From the NCBI RefSeq assembly GCF_038096175.1, contig NZ_CP151099.1:870501-934500 (forward strand): 64,000 nucleotides of DNA, read 5' to 3'. The translations under genes were made by a program, and so were the position numbers. Origin of the DNA: Nostoc sp. UHCC 0302. GTDB taxonomy: Bacteria > Cyanobacteriota > Cyanobacteriia > Cyanobacteriales > Nostocaceae. Shown here piece by piece: positions 56,407 to 64,000 of the stretch; the stretch's first letter is position 1; each line of letters starts with the position of its first letter. The notes under the pieces were generated by a model. The model saw nothing but the letters and a program-made list of their open reading frames with translations, had not been told where the DNA came from and did no database searches.

Positions 56407-56817
56407 CATCTATAGCAATCTGATTTGATTTTTGAAAAAATCTAAGTATATGTAGTATATGTAGGGTGTGTTATCGCGTAGCGTAGCGTAACGCACCAAA
56501 CTCTTTGGGCCGTGCGTTAGCTAGACGCATAACTACGTGTATTTCAAAAATTAAATATTATTCTATATAGCAGATAGCAGTCCTACATCACTTGGGGATT
56601 TCTTCCCTTCTTCTCTTCTCCTTTTCCCAAAGGGAGAGGCTACGCCAATGGAGACGAAGGCAGCGAACAAGACCAAGGCGTTCGCGTAGCGTCTTCGTTG
56701 GAAAGGCGCTCTTCTCTGTGAGGCCGGAAGCCTCTTGCAGAGAAGGCGGTTTGATAATTTTCATAACTCATTTAAGATTGCTATATTGCTATATAAGTAG
56801 TCCAGATAGTCAGGTTC
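56407..56817. repeat. Repeat-rich spacer between convergent genes
   Basis: It contains GCGTAGCGTAGCGTAACGCA (tandem GCGTA units near 56475-56495) with the partner GTGCGTTAGCTAGACGCAT. 56630-56750 holds dispersed-repeat words (AAAGGGAGAGGCTACGCC, GCGTTCGCGTAGCGTCTTCG, AGGCCGGAAGCCTCTTGCAG). No gene is supported. Confidence 0.65.
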
Positions 56818-59800
56818 TTACAATATTTGTAAATGTTTCTCATGGCTGCTGTTTTCCAACCTTCTCCGCAGTGCTTCCATGTAAGTGTAGAACACAGGAG
56901 TAATATACAGCGTCAGCAATTGGGAAAATAGCAAACCACCCACTACAGCCATCCCCAAGGGTCGGCGTGATTCTGCACCAGCGCCCAAACCAAGGGCAAT
57001 TGGCAGTGTACCCATTAAAGCCGCCATTGTAGTCATCATAATTGGGCGGAAGCGTACTAAACAAGCTTCGTAAATAGCATCACGGGGCGACTTATTTGTA
57101 TGACGTTGGGTTTCCATTGCAAAGTCAATCATCATAATGCCGTTTTTCTTGACAATGCCCACAAGTAAGATGATGCCAATAAAAGCGTAAACGTTGAGAT
57201 CCATGCGGAACAACATTAACGTGAGTAGTGCGCCAAACCCAGCAGAAGGTAAGCTCGATAAAATTGTCAGCGGGTGGATGTAGTCTTCATAGAGAATGCC
57301 CAGCACGATGTAAATTACCAAAATTGCCACTAGCAACAGCAACCCCAATCCAGCAATTGAAGATTGAAAAGCTTGGGCTGAGCCCTGAAAGCTGGTACTA
57401 ATGTTTGCAGGTAAGGTGTCATGGGCGACTTGTTGGATTTTGTCCGTCACTTCTCCTAGAGATACGCCTAGCTTGAGATTAAACGAGATGGTTGTGGCTG
57501 GGAGTTGTCCCTGGTGATTGACAGTTAACGAACCTACACCTTTGGTTAAGGTGGCTACTGCATTTAAGGGGACAAGCTTACCATTAGAAGAATGAATCGA
57601 AAGCAAATTCAGGGCATCCGGGTCTTGTTGATACTGCGGTAACAACCCTAGTATGACTTCATACTCATTATCTGGGGCATAAATAGTGGAAACTTGCAAA
57701 GTACCGTAGGCATCACCCAAGGCAGTTTCAATTTGCTCGGCAGTTAGACCAAGGGCATTAGCGCGATCGCGGTTAATGTCTACATTCACCTGGGGATTAT
57801 CTATTTGCAAATCGCTGTTGACATCCTGCAACCCTGGAATTTTGCTGAGTTTATCTTGCAAAATCGGCGTATATTTATACAAGTCTTGTAAGTTCGTGCT
57901 TTCTAAGGTGAACTGATATTGAGCATTTGTCTGCTTACCACCAATGTTAATAGGTGGCGGATTGATTAAGAAGGTTTTAATTCCCGGTTCCCGTAACACT
58001 TTTGGTTGCAATTCCTGAATCACCTCATCAGCGTTGAGATGTCGTTGGGAAGTCGGTTTCAAGCGAATGACGATAATCCCGGTGTTATTACCTGCTGTGC
58101 CTGTAACCGATGACCCCACAATTGAGTTGAGGACATCTATATTTGGGTCATTGCGAATGATCTTAGCCACTGCCTCTTGGTGTTTGATCATATCGCCAAA
58201 AGAAATATCTTGAGCTGCTTGGGTTTGGGCAAGAATTAATCCGTTATCATCGCTAGGAAGAAAGCCCTTCGGAACGACAACAAATAAATATATTGTTGCT
58301 AACAAAATCGCACCAGAAAGAATCATCGTTGTGCGGTGATATTTTAGGGACTTTCGCAGACTCCAAGCGTAGAAACGTAAGGAAAAATTTTGAGTTTTAT
58401 GATCAATTTCTTTTTCTTCCTCTGCTTGGTAATGTTCTGATTGCAAAAATCTGCTGCACAACATCGGCGTTAAACTGAGGGAGAGAAGACCGGAAACCAG
58501 AATAGCGGCGGCAATGGTAACGGCAAATTCGTGGAATAGTCTTCCCAAAATACCCGGCATAAATAACATGGGAATGAAAACTGCCACTAGGGATAAAGTC
58601 ATGGAAATAATTGTGCCGCCAATCTCTTTTGAGCCGTTAATCGCTGCTTGCAGACGACTTTCGCCCATTTCCATGTGACGAACAATGTTTTCTAACACCA
58701 CCACCGCGTCATCTACCACGAAACCCACACTCAAGGTTAACGCCATGAGAGAAAGTGTATCTAAAGAAAACCCCAGCAGTAACATAACTGCAAAAGTAGC
58801 CACCAAAGATAAAGGTACAGTCACGCTGGGGATTAAGGTAGCACGCAGGTTTCGCAGAAACAGAAAGATGACCAACACCACCAGGCAAATAGTGAGTAAT
58901 AATGTGAATTTGACATCATTCACTGAGTCGCGGATATTTTGAGAGCGATCATAGAAAATATCCATATTCACAGCAGTGGGAATCTGCGATCGCAAACTCG
59001 GCAGCAATGCTTTGACAGCATCTACAATTTCGATGGTGTTGGTTCCCGGCTGACGTTGAATTGCCAAAATAATCGAACGTTTCGCCATCTGTCCCTGATT
59101 CGCAAAATACCAACTGGCAATTTTATCGTTCTCCACACTATCAAAGACTTGACCCAAATCGCCTAAATGGACTGGTGCGCCATTGCTATAAGCGACAGTC
59201 AAGCTGCGATAGTCGTTAGCATTGAGCAGTTGACCATTAGCTTGAACGGTATAATTTTTGTGATTACCGTAGAGATTCCCAGTGGGTAAATCAGAGTTAT
59301 TTTGAGCGATCGCTTTGGCAACATCATCAATACCTAACCCTTTAGCTTTCAGCGATTGCGGGTCAACTTCGATCCGCACTGCATATTTTTGAGAACCGTA
59401 GACTAAAACCTGCGCTACCCCATCAACCATTGACAAACGTTCTGCTAATGTCTCCTCTGCATACTTATCCACATCAGAAAGTGGTACTAAATCCGAACTG
59501 AGAGTTATGTAAAGAATAGGTTGTTGTGCAGGGTTCACCTTCTTATATGATGGGGGACTGGGCATATCGCTAGGCAATTGCTTAGTTGCTTGGACGATCG
59601 CTGCTTGTACATCCTGCGCTGCACCATCAATATCTCGGCTCAAATTAAATTGCAGCACGATTTGGCTACTTCCTTTAGAACTGGTAGAGTTCATAGAATC
59701 CAAGCCGGCAATTGTAGAAAATTGTTGTTCCAAAGGCGTTGCCACTGATGCCGCCATTGTTTCAGGACTGGCTCCTGGTAAACTGGCAGACACCGAAATT

Positions 59801-59931
59801 GTTGGAAAATCCATGCTTGGCAAGTCGCTGACGGGCAATATAAAATAACTCATCAGCCCAAAAACTAGAATCGCCAGCATCACCAAGGTGGTCATGATTG
59901 GACGGCGAATGAATAGAGAAGTAATATTCAT
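56818..59931 (-). CDS. RND efflux transporter, AcrB/MexB (HAE1) type
   Basis: 1037 residues, the usual length. N-terminal SLFIRRPIMTTLVMLAILVF starts TM1. The pore and porter regions follow (TVSASLPGASPETMAASVAT, SMNSTSSKGSSQIVLQFN). The TM4 proton-relay acids lie in VGFVVDDAVVVLENIVRHME. The second half repeats the fold (GFGALLTLMLFRMDLNVYAF, GIVKKNGIMMIDFAMETQR). It takes small toxic molecules from the periplasm or inner membrane and pumps them out, driven by protons, with the adaptor encoded upstream. No outer-membrane channel gene is present here, so a TolC-type protein from elsewhere must complete the pump. Confidence 0.94.
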   Translation of the reverse strand: MNITSLFIRRPIMTTLVMLAILVFGLMSYFILPVSDLPSMDFPTISVSASLPGASPETMAASVATPLEQQFSTIAGLDSMNSTSSKGSSQIVLQFNLSRDIDGAAQDVQAAIVQATKQLPSDMPSPPSYKKVNPAQQPILYITLSSDLVPLSDVDKYAEETLAERLSMVDGVAQVLVYGSQKYAVRIEVDPQSLKAKGLGIDDVAKAIAQNNSDLPTGNLYGNHKNYTVQANGQLLNANDYRSLTVAYSNGAPVHLGDLGQVFDSVENDKIASWYFANQGQMAKRSIILAIQRQPGTNTIEIVDAVKALLPSLRSQIPTAVNMDIFYDRSQNIRDSVNDVKFTLLLTICLVVLVIFLFLRNLRATLIPSVTVPLSLVATFAVMLLLGFSLDTLSLMALTLSVGFVVDDAVVVLENIVRHMEMGESRLQAAINGSKEIGGTIISMTLSLVAVFIPMLFMPGILGRLFHEFAVTIAAAILVSGLLSLSLTPMLCSRFLQSEHYQAEEEKEIDHKTQNFSLRFYAWSLRKSLKYHRTTMILSGAILLATIYLFVVVPKGFLPSDDNGLILAQTQAAQDISFGDMIKHQEAVAKIIRNDPNIDVLNSIVGSSVTGTAGNNTGIIVIRLKPTSQRHLNADEVIQELQPKVLREPGIKTFLINPPPINIGGKQTNAQYQFTLESTNLQDLYKYTPILQDKLSKIPGLQDVNSDLQIDNPQVNVDINRDRANALGLTAEQIETALGDAYGTLQVSTIYAPDNEYEVILGLLPQYQQDPDALNLLSIHSSNGKLVPLNAVATLTKGVGSLTVNHQGQLPATTISFNLKLGVSLGEVTDKIQQVAHDTLPANISTSFQGSAQAFQSSIAGLGLLLLVAILVIYIVLGILYEDYIHPLTILSSLPSAGFGALLTLMLFRMDLNVYAFIGIILLVGIVKKNGIMMIDFAMETQRHTNKSPRDAIYEACLVRFRPIMMTTMAALMGTLPIALGLGAGAESRRPLGMAVVGGLLFSQLLTLYITPVFYTYMEALRRRLENSSHEKHLQIL

Positions 59932-59942
59932 GGCTAGTAATG

Positions 59943-60482
59943 TTACTTATCCCCTACAATCGGGCGAATAGTATTTTTGTAAATTTTTTGTGCTGCCTTT
60001 GCAGAGATGATGCTATTGTCATCACGTAGCGTAAAAGTTAGATCAGTGGGTTGAAAATAATTACGACTAACAGAAGTCCAACCCCGAACAACAAAAGTAT
60101 TTAGTCCAGGAATAACAGGTATTGATTTAGTCAAAACCTGATTCACAATTGCCGATGTATCGCCTGTAGGAATTTTTGCTATGGCTTGGTCAATTCGGGG
60201 TTGTTGTCCTTGCCAAATAAATTCTACAGTTCCATCACTGAGATTTTGATCCCAACCAGCCAAGTTGTACTGGATCGCCAGTTTGAACAAAAAAGCCCGG
60301 AATCCTACCTTTTGTACCTTGCCAGTGATTATTCCGTGAAGTGCAACCATAGAATCTGTAGCTGGTGGTTCATCAGCTAGAACCACATTTTGAAAAGTAA
60401 ATAGGGCGATCATTAAAATGATCGTTACCCAGGAAAATTGTTTGAGAAGATGCTTGACAATATATGCAATCATGGCTTTCAA
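59943..60482 (-). CDS. Secreted acylphosphatase-like protein inside the RND operon
   Basis: 179 residues with a signal peptide or membrane anchor (SWVTIILMIALFTFQNVVLA). Residues 46-110 follow the acylphosphatase pattern: HGIITGKVQKVGFRAFLFKL, with the phosphate-binding Arg in GFR, then GWDQNLSDGTVEFIWQGQ, with the Asn and the DGxVE strand. The remaining about 70 residues (TFVVRGWTSVSRNYFQPTDL, TFTLRDDNSIISAK) are an unassigned tail. The gap to each neighbour is about 11 bases, so it is co-transcribed with the pump. Exported acylphosphatases are unusual; it may instead be a binding domain. Confidence 0.75.
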   Translation of the reverse strand: MKAMIAYIVKHLLKQFSWVTIILMIALFTFQNVVLADEPPATDSMVALHGIITGKVQKVGFRAFLFKLAIQYNLAGWDQNLSDGTVEFIWQGQQPRIDQAIAKIPTGDTSAIVNQVLTKSIPVIPGLNTFVVRGWTSVSRNYFQPTDLTFTLRDDNSIISAKAAQKIYKNTIRPIVGDK

Positions 60483-60494
60483 ATGTTTGATTTA

Positions 60495-61817
60495 TTATTG
60501 GTGGATAGCAACAGATACACCAGGCGCAAGATTGAATTGTCCATCGGTGACGACTTGCTCACCGGGTTGGAGTCCTTGATTAATAACGGTTTCGTTGCCC
60601 ACGGTATCCCCTACTTTCACAGGACGGGCAGCTACTGTTTTGTCAGGTTTGACAACAAACACATACTGCCCGTTTTGTCCAGTTTGTAATGCTTGGGAAG
60701 GGACAATGATCACATTAGGTAATTGGGCTAATTTCAGTACCACATCTACAAATTCTCCTGGTGATAGTTGTCTTTTAGTGTTGCTAAAGGTAGCTTTCAG
60801 TTGAATAGTTCCAGTCGTAGCATCCAAGGTATTATCTACAAAAGTTAGTTCTCCCTTGATTGGCTGTGCGGAATTATTTGGTACTAACGCATCTACTTCT
60901 AACTTCCCCGTAGCCATATATTTTTTAAGTGTCGGTAATTGCTGCTGGGGAATCGAGAAGGAAACGTAAGCAGGATGAGTTTGATTAATTACGACTAATC
61001 CACTGGTATCGTTAGCCTTGACCAAGTTACCTTGATCGACTTGCAAATCACCTGTTTGCCCGTTAATGGGAGCATAGATTGTGGTGTAAGCAAGTTGAGT
61101 TTTAGCACTTTTGACAGCAGCATCAGCCGCTTTAAGATTCGCTTGGGCATTTTGCACATTTGCCTTAGCTGAACCCACAGCCGCGATCGCTTCTCGAATT
61201 GCACTTTGATCAGCAGCCACAGTTGCTTCATCTGCATCTGCACTGGTGTGATATTGTTGAGCTTGTTCTTGAGTGACTGCCCCCTGTTGGAATAAATGGG
61301 TATAGCGTTGTGCTTCAGTATCAGCATTGCGTGCTTGGGCTGCATCTCTCGTCCGTGTAGCTTTTGCTTGGGTTACTTGGTCACTAGCTTGTTGCAGATT
61401 TGCGATCGCTTGCTGCACTTGTGCTTGTGCTTGTACCTGTTTTGCGATCGCTTGAGCTAAGTCTGCTTGAAAAGGCGTTGGGTCAATTTTGAATAATAGT
61501 TGTCCTTTCTTGACTTGCTGCCCTTGCTGAAAGTAAACTCCCATCAATTGTCCATCAACCAGTGATTTAATTGATACGGTGGAGTACGCTTCAACGGTTC
61601 CTGTGCTGCGGATTTCTAGTGGTACTGTTGCCTCAGTTACATTGGTGACAACTACAGGTATAGCTTTGTGATTATCTATTTTGGGTTGCGTGGAGCGTTT
61701 ACCCAAAATAGCCCAACTAGAAAAGCAAACAATTCCTAATATCAGTAGACCCAAACTAGCTTTTTGTAGAGGCGTAAATTTTGGTGGAGGTTTTATGATT
61801 ATGTTTTTAGTCATCAT
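60495..61817 (-). CDS. RND periplasmic adaptor (membrane-fusion protein), AcrA/MexA type
   Basis: 440 residues. An N-terminal anchor (ASLGLLILGIVCFSSWAIL) is followed by the first barrel-sandwich strand VVTNVTEATVPLEIRSTGTV and lipoyl half SLVDGQLMGVYFQQGQQVKK. A long Ala/Gln-rich coiled-coil hairpin (about 105-235) leads to the second lipoyl half TIYAPINGQTGDLQVDQGN and a beta-barrel end (LSPGEFVDVVLKLAQLP, PGEQVVTDGQFNLAPGV). It bridges the RND pump and an outer-membrane channel. First gene of the three-gene operon; the ATG at 61817 lacks a strong ribosome site. Confidence 0.93.
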   Translation of the reverse strand: MMTKNIIIKPPPKFTPLQKASLGLLILGIVCFSSWAILGKRSTQPKIDNHKAIPVVVTNVTEATVPLEIRSTGTVEAYSTVSIKSLVDGQLMGVYFQQGQQVKKGQLLFKIDPTPFQADLAQAIAKQVQAQAQVQQAIANLQQASDQVTQAKATRTRDAAQARNADTEAQRYTHLFQQGAVTQEQAQQYHTSADADEATVAADQSAIREAIAAVGSAKANVQNAQANLKAADAAVKSAKTQLAYTTIYAPINGQTGDLQVDQGNLVKANDTSGLVVINQTHPAYVSFSIPQQQLPTLKKYMATGKLEVDALVPNNSAQPIKGELTFVDNTLDATTGTIQLKATFSNTKRQLSPGEFVDVVLKLAQLPNVIIVPSQALQTGQNGQYVFVVKPDKTVAARPVKVGDTVGNETVINQGLQPGEQVVTDGQFNLAPGVSVAIHQ

Positions 61818-62096
61818 TTCTGTTACCCGACCTTTATTTAAGATCAGTTTCAGGTACTAGCCAAAGCTTAAGGGTGAAGATGAATAAATTAGTAAAAAGT
61901 TAATGAATAAATTAAAGGTTATCTAAGTCGTATAGGGTGCAATTTTAATAAAAAAATCTTATCTTAGCGCTTAACTTATCTATGTTCACCATGAAATCAT
62001 TTGATAAACAACAAACTAAATATTAAAGGCGATTTACTTTATAAATGGTCTCTTAAAAGAAAGAAAATCAATTGAATCTCATTCAGGAGAAATCCT

Positions 62097-62957
62097 ATGT
62101 CAACTCAAACTTCACGTGTTTGGCTGATTACAGGTAGTTCTACAGGCTTGGGTCGCGCTCTCACAGAGGCAGTTTTAAAGCGAGGTGAAATTGTGGTTGC
62201 TACAGCTCGTCAACCCCAACAACTTGCAGAGTTAGAAACACAGTATCCCAGACAGATAATAACGTTGCGGCTCGATGTCACTAAACCTGATGAGGTACAA
62301 AAAGCTGTAAATCAAGCGATCGCTACGTTCGGGCATATTGATATTTTAGTTAACAATGCGGGTTACGGAATGATGGGCGCGATCGAAGAAATTAGCGATA
62401 CCGATGTTCGCCAACAATTTGAAACCAATTTCTTTGGTGTATTAAATGTAATTCGTGCTGTACTACCATATCTGCGTCATCAGCGTTCTGGACATATTCT
62501 TAATCTTTCATCCGTCTGTGGATTCGTCAGTAATGCAGCTGGAGGCATTTATTGTAGTACCAAGTTTGCTTTAGAAGGATTATCCGAAGCATTAGCAAAA
62601 GAAGTCGCTTCCTTGGGTATTAAAGTCACAATTGTAGAACCGGGTGCATTTCGGACGGATTTTACCGGGCGATCGCTAAGTCTTTCTAATCAGTGTATTT
62701 CAGACTATGGTAACAGCAGCGCAGAAATTATCAAATTACTAAAACAGATAGATGGTAAACAACTAGGCAATCCTATAAAAGCAGCTGAAGCAATGATCCA
62801 GGTGATAAACAGCGACTCTCCTCCCTTGCGATTGGTCTTGGGTTCAGATGCTGTAGCAATGATCGAAAATAAACTAACAGCTATGCGAACAGAACTAGAA
62901 GCATGGAAGCCTGTTGCAATGCACACTGCATTTGATGAAGCAAAAGTGGCATTTTAA
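62097..62957 (+). CDS. Short-chain dehydrogenase/reductase
   Basis: 286 residues, classical SDR. The NAD(P) motif is WLITGSSTGLGRALTEAVLK (TGxxxGxG), NNAGYG follows, the catalytic Ser lies in ILNLSSVCGFVSN, and YCSTK gives the YxxxK pair. The Arg at ATARQPQQL after the second strand suggests NADP preference. The C-terminal SPPLRLVLGSDAVAMIENKL is usual in the group acting on small carbonyl compounds. AGGAGA lies seven bases before the ATG. It is divergent from the RND operon, with about 280 AT-rich bases between, which could hold shared control sites. Confidence 0.92.
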   Translation: MSTQTSRVWLITGSSTGLGRALTEAVLKRGEIVVATARQPQQLAELETQYPRQIITLRLDVTKPDEVQKAVNQAIATFGHIDILVNNAGYGMMGAIEEISDTDVRQQFETNFFGVLNVIRAVLPYLRHQRSGHILNLSSVCGFVSNAAGGIYCSTKFALEGLSEALAKEVASLGIKVTIVEPGAFRTDFTGRSLSLSNQCISDYGNSSAEIIKLLKQIDGKQLGNPIKAAEAMIQVINSDSPPLRLVLGSDAVAMIENKLTAMRTELEAWKPVAMHTAFDEAKVAF

Positions 62958-63420
62958 ATTGAAGAAGAATTCAGAAGTCAGAATACAGAATTCAGAATCA
63001 AGACGCTCGTTCCTCCTAACGTTGCGCTATCAGTCGGGGATTCAGACCCGCGACTTTCTTGTTGACCACCAAATCTACGATTTGGAGGGGGTTTTAAACC
63101 CGTTTATTCAGACGCTCTCTTCGAGACGCTGCACGTTAGCGGAGCTTTCGCTTTAGCGATACGCGGACTCGCTCTAAGCGAAGCCATGCCCTCCGTTGGC
63201 GTAGCCTCTCCCTTTGGGAGAAGGCTTTATGCTGCGCTATCCGCTAGTAGTCTGCCAAGACAACGCAAGCGTTGTGCTTAGCAAGGGAGGCTCTTGAGGC
63301 TGGCGTTGCAGGGGAAGATGAAGAGGCTTTTAGAAAATAGCAATATTCTTCCAATTTTCCCCCTGCCCCCCAATTCTCCCCCTGCTCGACCTACACAGCA
63401 ATTTTGAGTTGGTGAACCAC
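62958..63420. repeat. Dense patch of small palindromic and dispersed repeats
   Basis: GAATTCAGAAGTCAGAATAC-type words (62968-63000) are followed by GTCGGGGATTCAGACCCGCG (63034-63053). Many short palindromes come next: CGGAGCTTTCGCTTTAGCG, CTCGCTCTAAGCGAAGCC, AACGCAAGCGTTGTGC and the direct word TCTCCCTTTGGGAGAAGGC (63210 area). A pyrimidine-rich tract follows at 63350-63390. No gene is supported. Confidence 0.7.
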
Positions 63421-63427
63421 TAGTCGC

Positions 63428-63469
63428 ACAGAATTCAGTCCTTCTGGAGTCAGAAGGACTGAATTCTGT
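63428..63469. repeat. Perfect 19-bp hairpin
   Basis: ACAGAATTCAGTCCTTCTG (63428-63446) is the exact reverse complement of CAGAAGGACTGAATTCTGT (63451-63469) around GAGT, followed by TTTTG. It is related in words to the inverted-repeat unit at 30407-30557. Confidence 0.85.
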
Positions 63470-63583
63470 TTTGATAAACATTTAGATCCTGCTTCTCTCT
63501 ATATTCCGACTACAGAGGGTCTGCTTTCGGCAGACCTTTTTTAATTTATTTATACATTTATCTTGTAGGGGCCTACAGTCGTG

Positions 63584-64000
63584 CATTGGTGTCAACTTAA
63601 GGAGCATCAGCCCAGACTTGAGCCGACCGCGAGTGAATCTGACGATGACGTTTGCGCTCGGCTTTAAGCAAACCAAAAAGCTTGTAATGTGAAACTAAAT
63701 AGTCAACAACATTATCAGTTTCACGACGCAAAACAGCCACAGCAAAGTAATACAAACTGCGAAAGACCATTTCCACAGAAATACGTTCAAGTGGCTGACC
63801 GAGTGCGAACGCGATTTGAGAAGATAAATTGTTGAGAACAGTGTAGAAAATCACAGTCGCAAAGATTTGAATCTGAACCCCGTTACGGTCGCCAACCCAA
63901 ATATAAGCCAGACCCAGAAGTCGTTTAGTCAGCTTAAAGGCATCTTCAATCCGCCAACGACAACGGTAGAGTTCACACACTTGTTGTGCAGATAATAACT
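63584..64000 (-). mobile_element. Second copy of the 34.6-kb IS4-family element, right end (cut by window edge)
   Basis: The terminus CATTGGTGTCAACTTAAGGA begins at 63584 and is the same as the right end of the element at 34578-35991. The remainder continues beyond 64000. Confidence 0.92.
63597..64000 (-). CDS. IS4-family DDE transposase, C-terminal part (runs off window edge)
   Basis: 134 codons are visible. From CELYRCRWRIEDAFKLTKRL to the final SRSAQVWADAP they are identical at protein level to the intact transposase at 34659-35978, including the YREK-type Glu. The stop TAA lies within the terminal repeat. The 5' part lies outside the window, so integrity cannot be judged. Confidence 0.92.
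   Translation of the reverse strand, partial: LLSAQQVCELYRCRWRIEDAFKLTKRLLGLAYIWVGDRNGVQIQIFATVIFYTVLNNLSSQIAFALGQPLERISVEMVFRSLYYFAVAVLRRETDNVVDYLVSHYKLFGLLKAERKRHRQIHSRSAQVWADAP

Noticed and set aside
58685-58942. Plus-strand 85-codon frame inside the RND gene
   Set aside because: Antisense shadow of transmembrane coding sequence, no ribosome site.
63030-63110. tRNA-like TpsiC arm (GGGTCTGAATCCCC on the minus strand)
   Set aside because: No acceptor, D or anticodon arms can be folded around it; it is part of a common dispersed repeat.
1-64000. CRISPR array, cas genes or CAST core genes
   Set aside because: No regularly spaced repeats and no Cas12k, TnsB, TnsC or TniQ-like protein were seen; only a putative CAST terminus.

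Overview
The window reads as chromosome or large-plasmid DNA from a filamentous, probably heterocyst-forming cyanobacterium (Nostoc/Calothrix/Tolypothrix type). The evidence is AT-rich DNA studded with HIP1 octamers (GCGATCGC), heptamer-type tandem repeats and small dispersed palindromic repeats, giant multi-domain sensor kinases, a STAND/WD40 protein, a DUF1392-like protein, a PEP-CTERM protein, a group 2 sigma factor and insertion sequences typical of these genomes. No rRNA, tRNA or CRISPR array was recognised.

Layout. 1-3.8 kb: minus-strand stress and metabolism genes (partial GMC oxidoreductase, NTF2-like protein, cupin, a dps broken by a short repeat, a secreted alpha/beta hydrolase, a DsbA-like protein). 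4.2-10.8 kb: a coupled signalling pair, a NarL-type regulator and a 2010-aa Ser/Thr kinase-ATPase-GAF-PAS-histidine kinase. 11-15 kb: an accessory patch with a decayed IS4-like element, broken plasmid-type genes, a deleted transposase and, at 14975-15024, what looks like the right end of a type V-K CRISPR-associated (Tn7-like) transposon. 15.8-24.9 kb: a five-gene surface-glycan cluster (GT2, ABC exporter, GT2, GT2, then a fused GT2 + methyltransferase + polysaccharide deacetylase). 25-30 kb: IS relics, secreted small proteins and a methyltransferase; here an IS1-family insertion split a DUF6748-like gene. 30.8-34.4 kb: a cyanobacteriochrome-like hybrid kinase, a kinase remnant and a PEP-CTERM pseudogene. 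34.6-39.2 kb: a full IS4-like element inside a plasmid-type gene, a secreted protein, a dispersed repeat, a 202-bp MITE with Mu/Tn7/IS21-type ends and a permease remnant. 39.3-46 kb: an NB-ARC protein with 14 WD40 repeats, translationally coupled to a Cache-HAMP-GAF hybrid histidine kinase. 46-52.4 kb: TauE/SafE permeases with a DUF1634 partner, a frameshifted IS630 copy, a sigma factor, a membrane protein and an HtrA protease. 52.6-55.6 kb: a response regulator-kinase gene split by an intact IS4-like element, then a secreted protein. 55.8-64 kb: a VOC-like protein, a three-gene RND efflux operon that includes an acylphosphatase-like protein, a short-chain dehydrogenase, a dense repeat patch and the edge of a second copy of the 34.6-kb IS.

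How it works together. The intact functional blocks are the glycan assembly/export cluster, three sensory phosphorelay systems, the RND pump and the periplasmic quality-control protease. The most informative feature is active remodelling by mobile DNA. Three insertions have readable target duplications that let the original genes be rebuilt, and several short palindromic repeats sit inside reading frames, some harmlessly in frame and one creating a stop codon. All family assignments come from reading motifs; no database search was possible.
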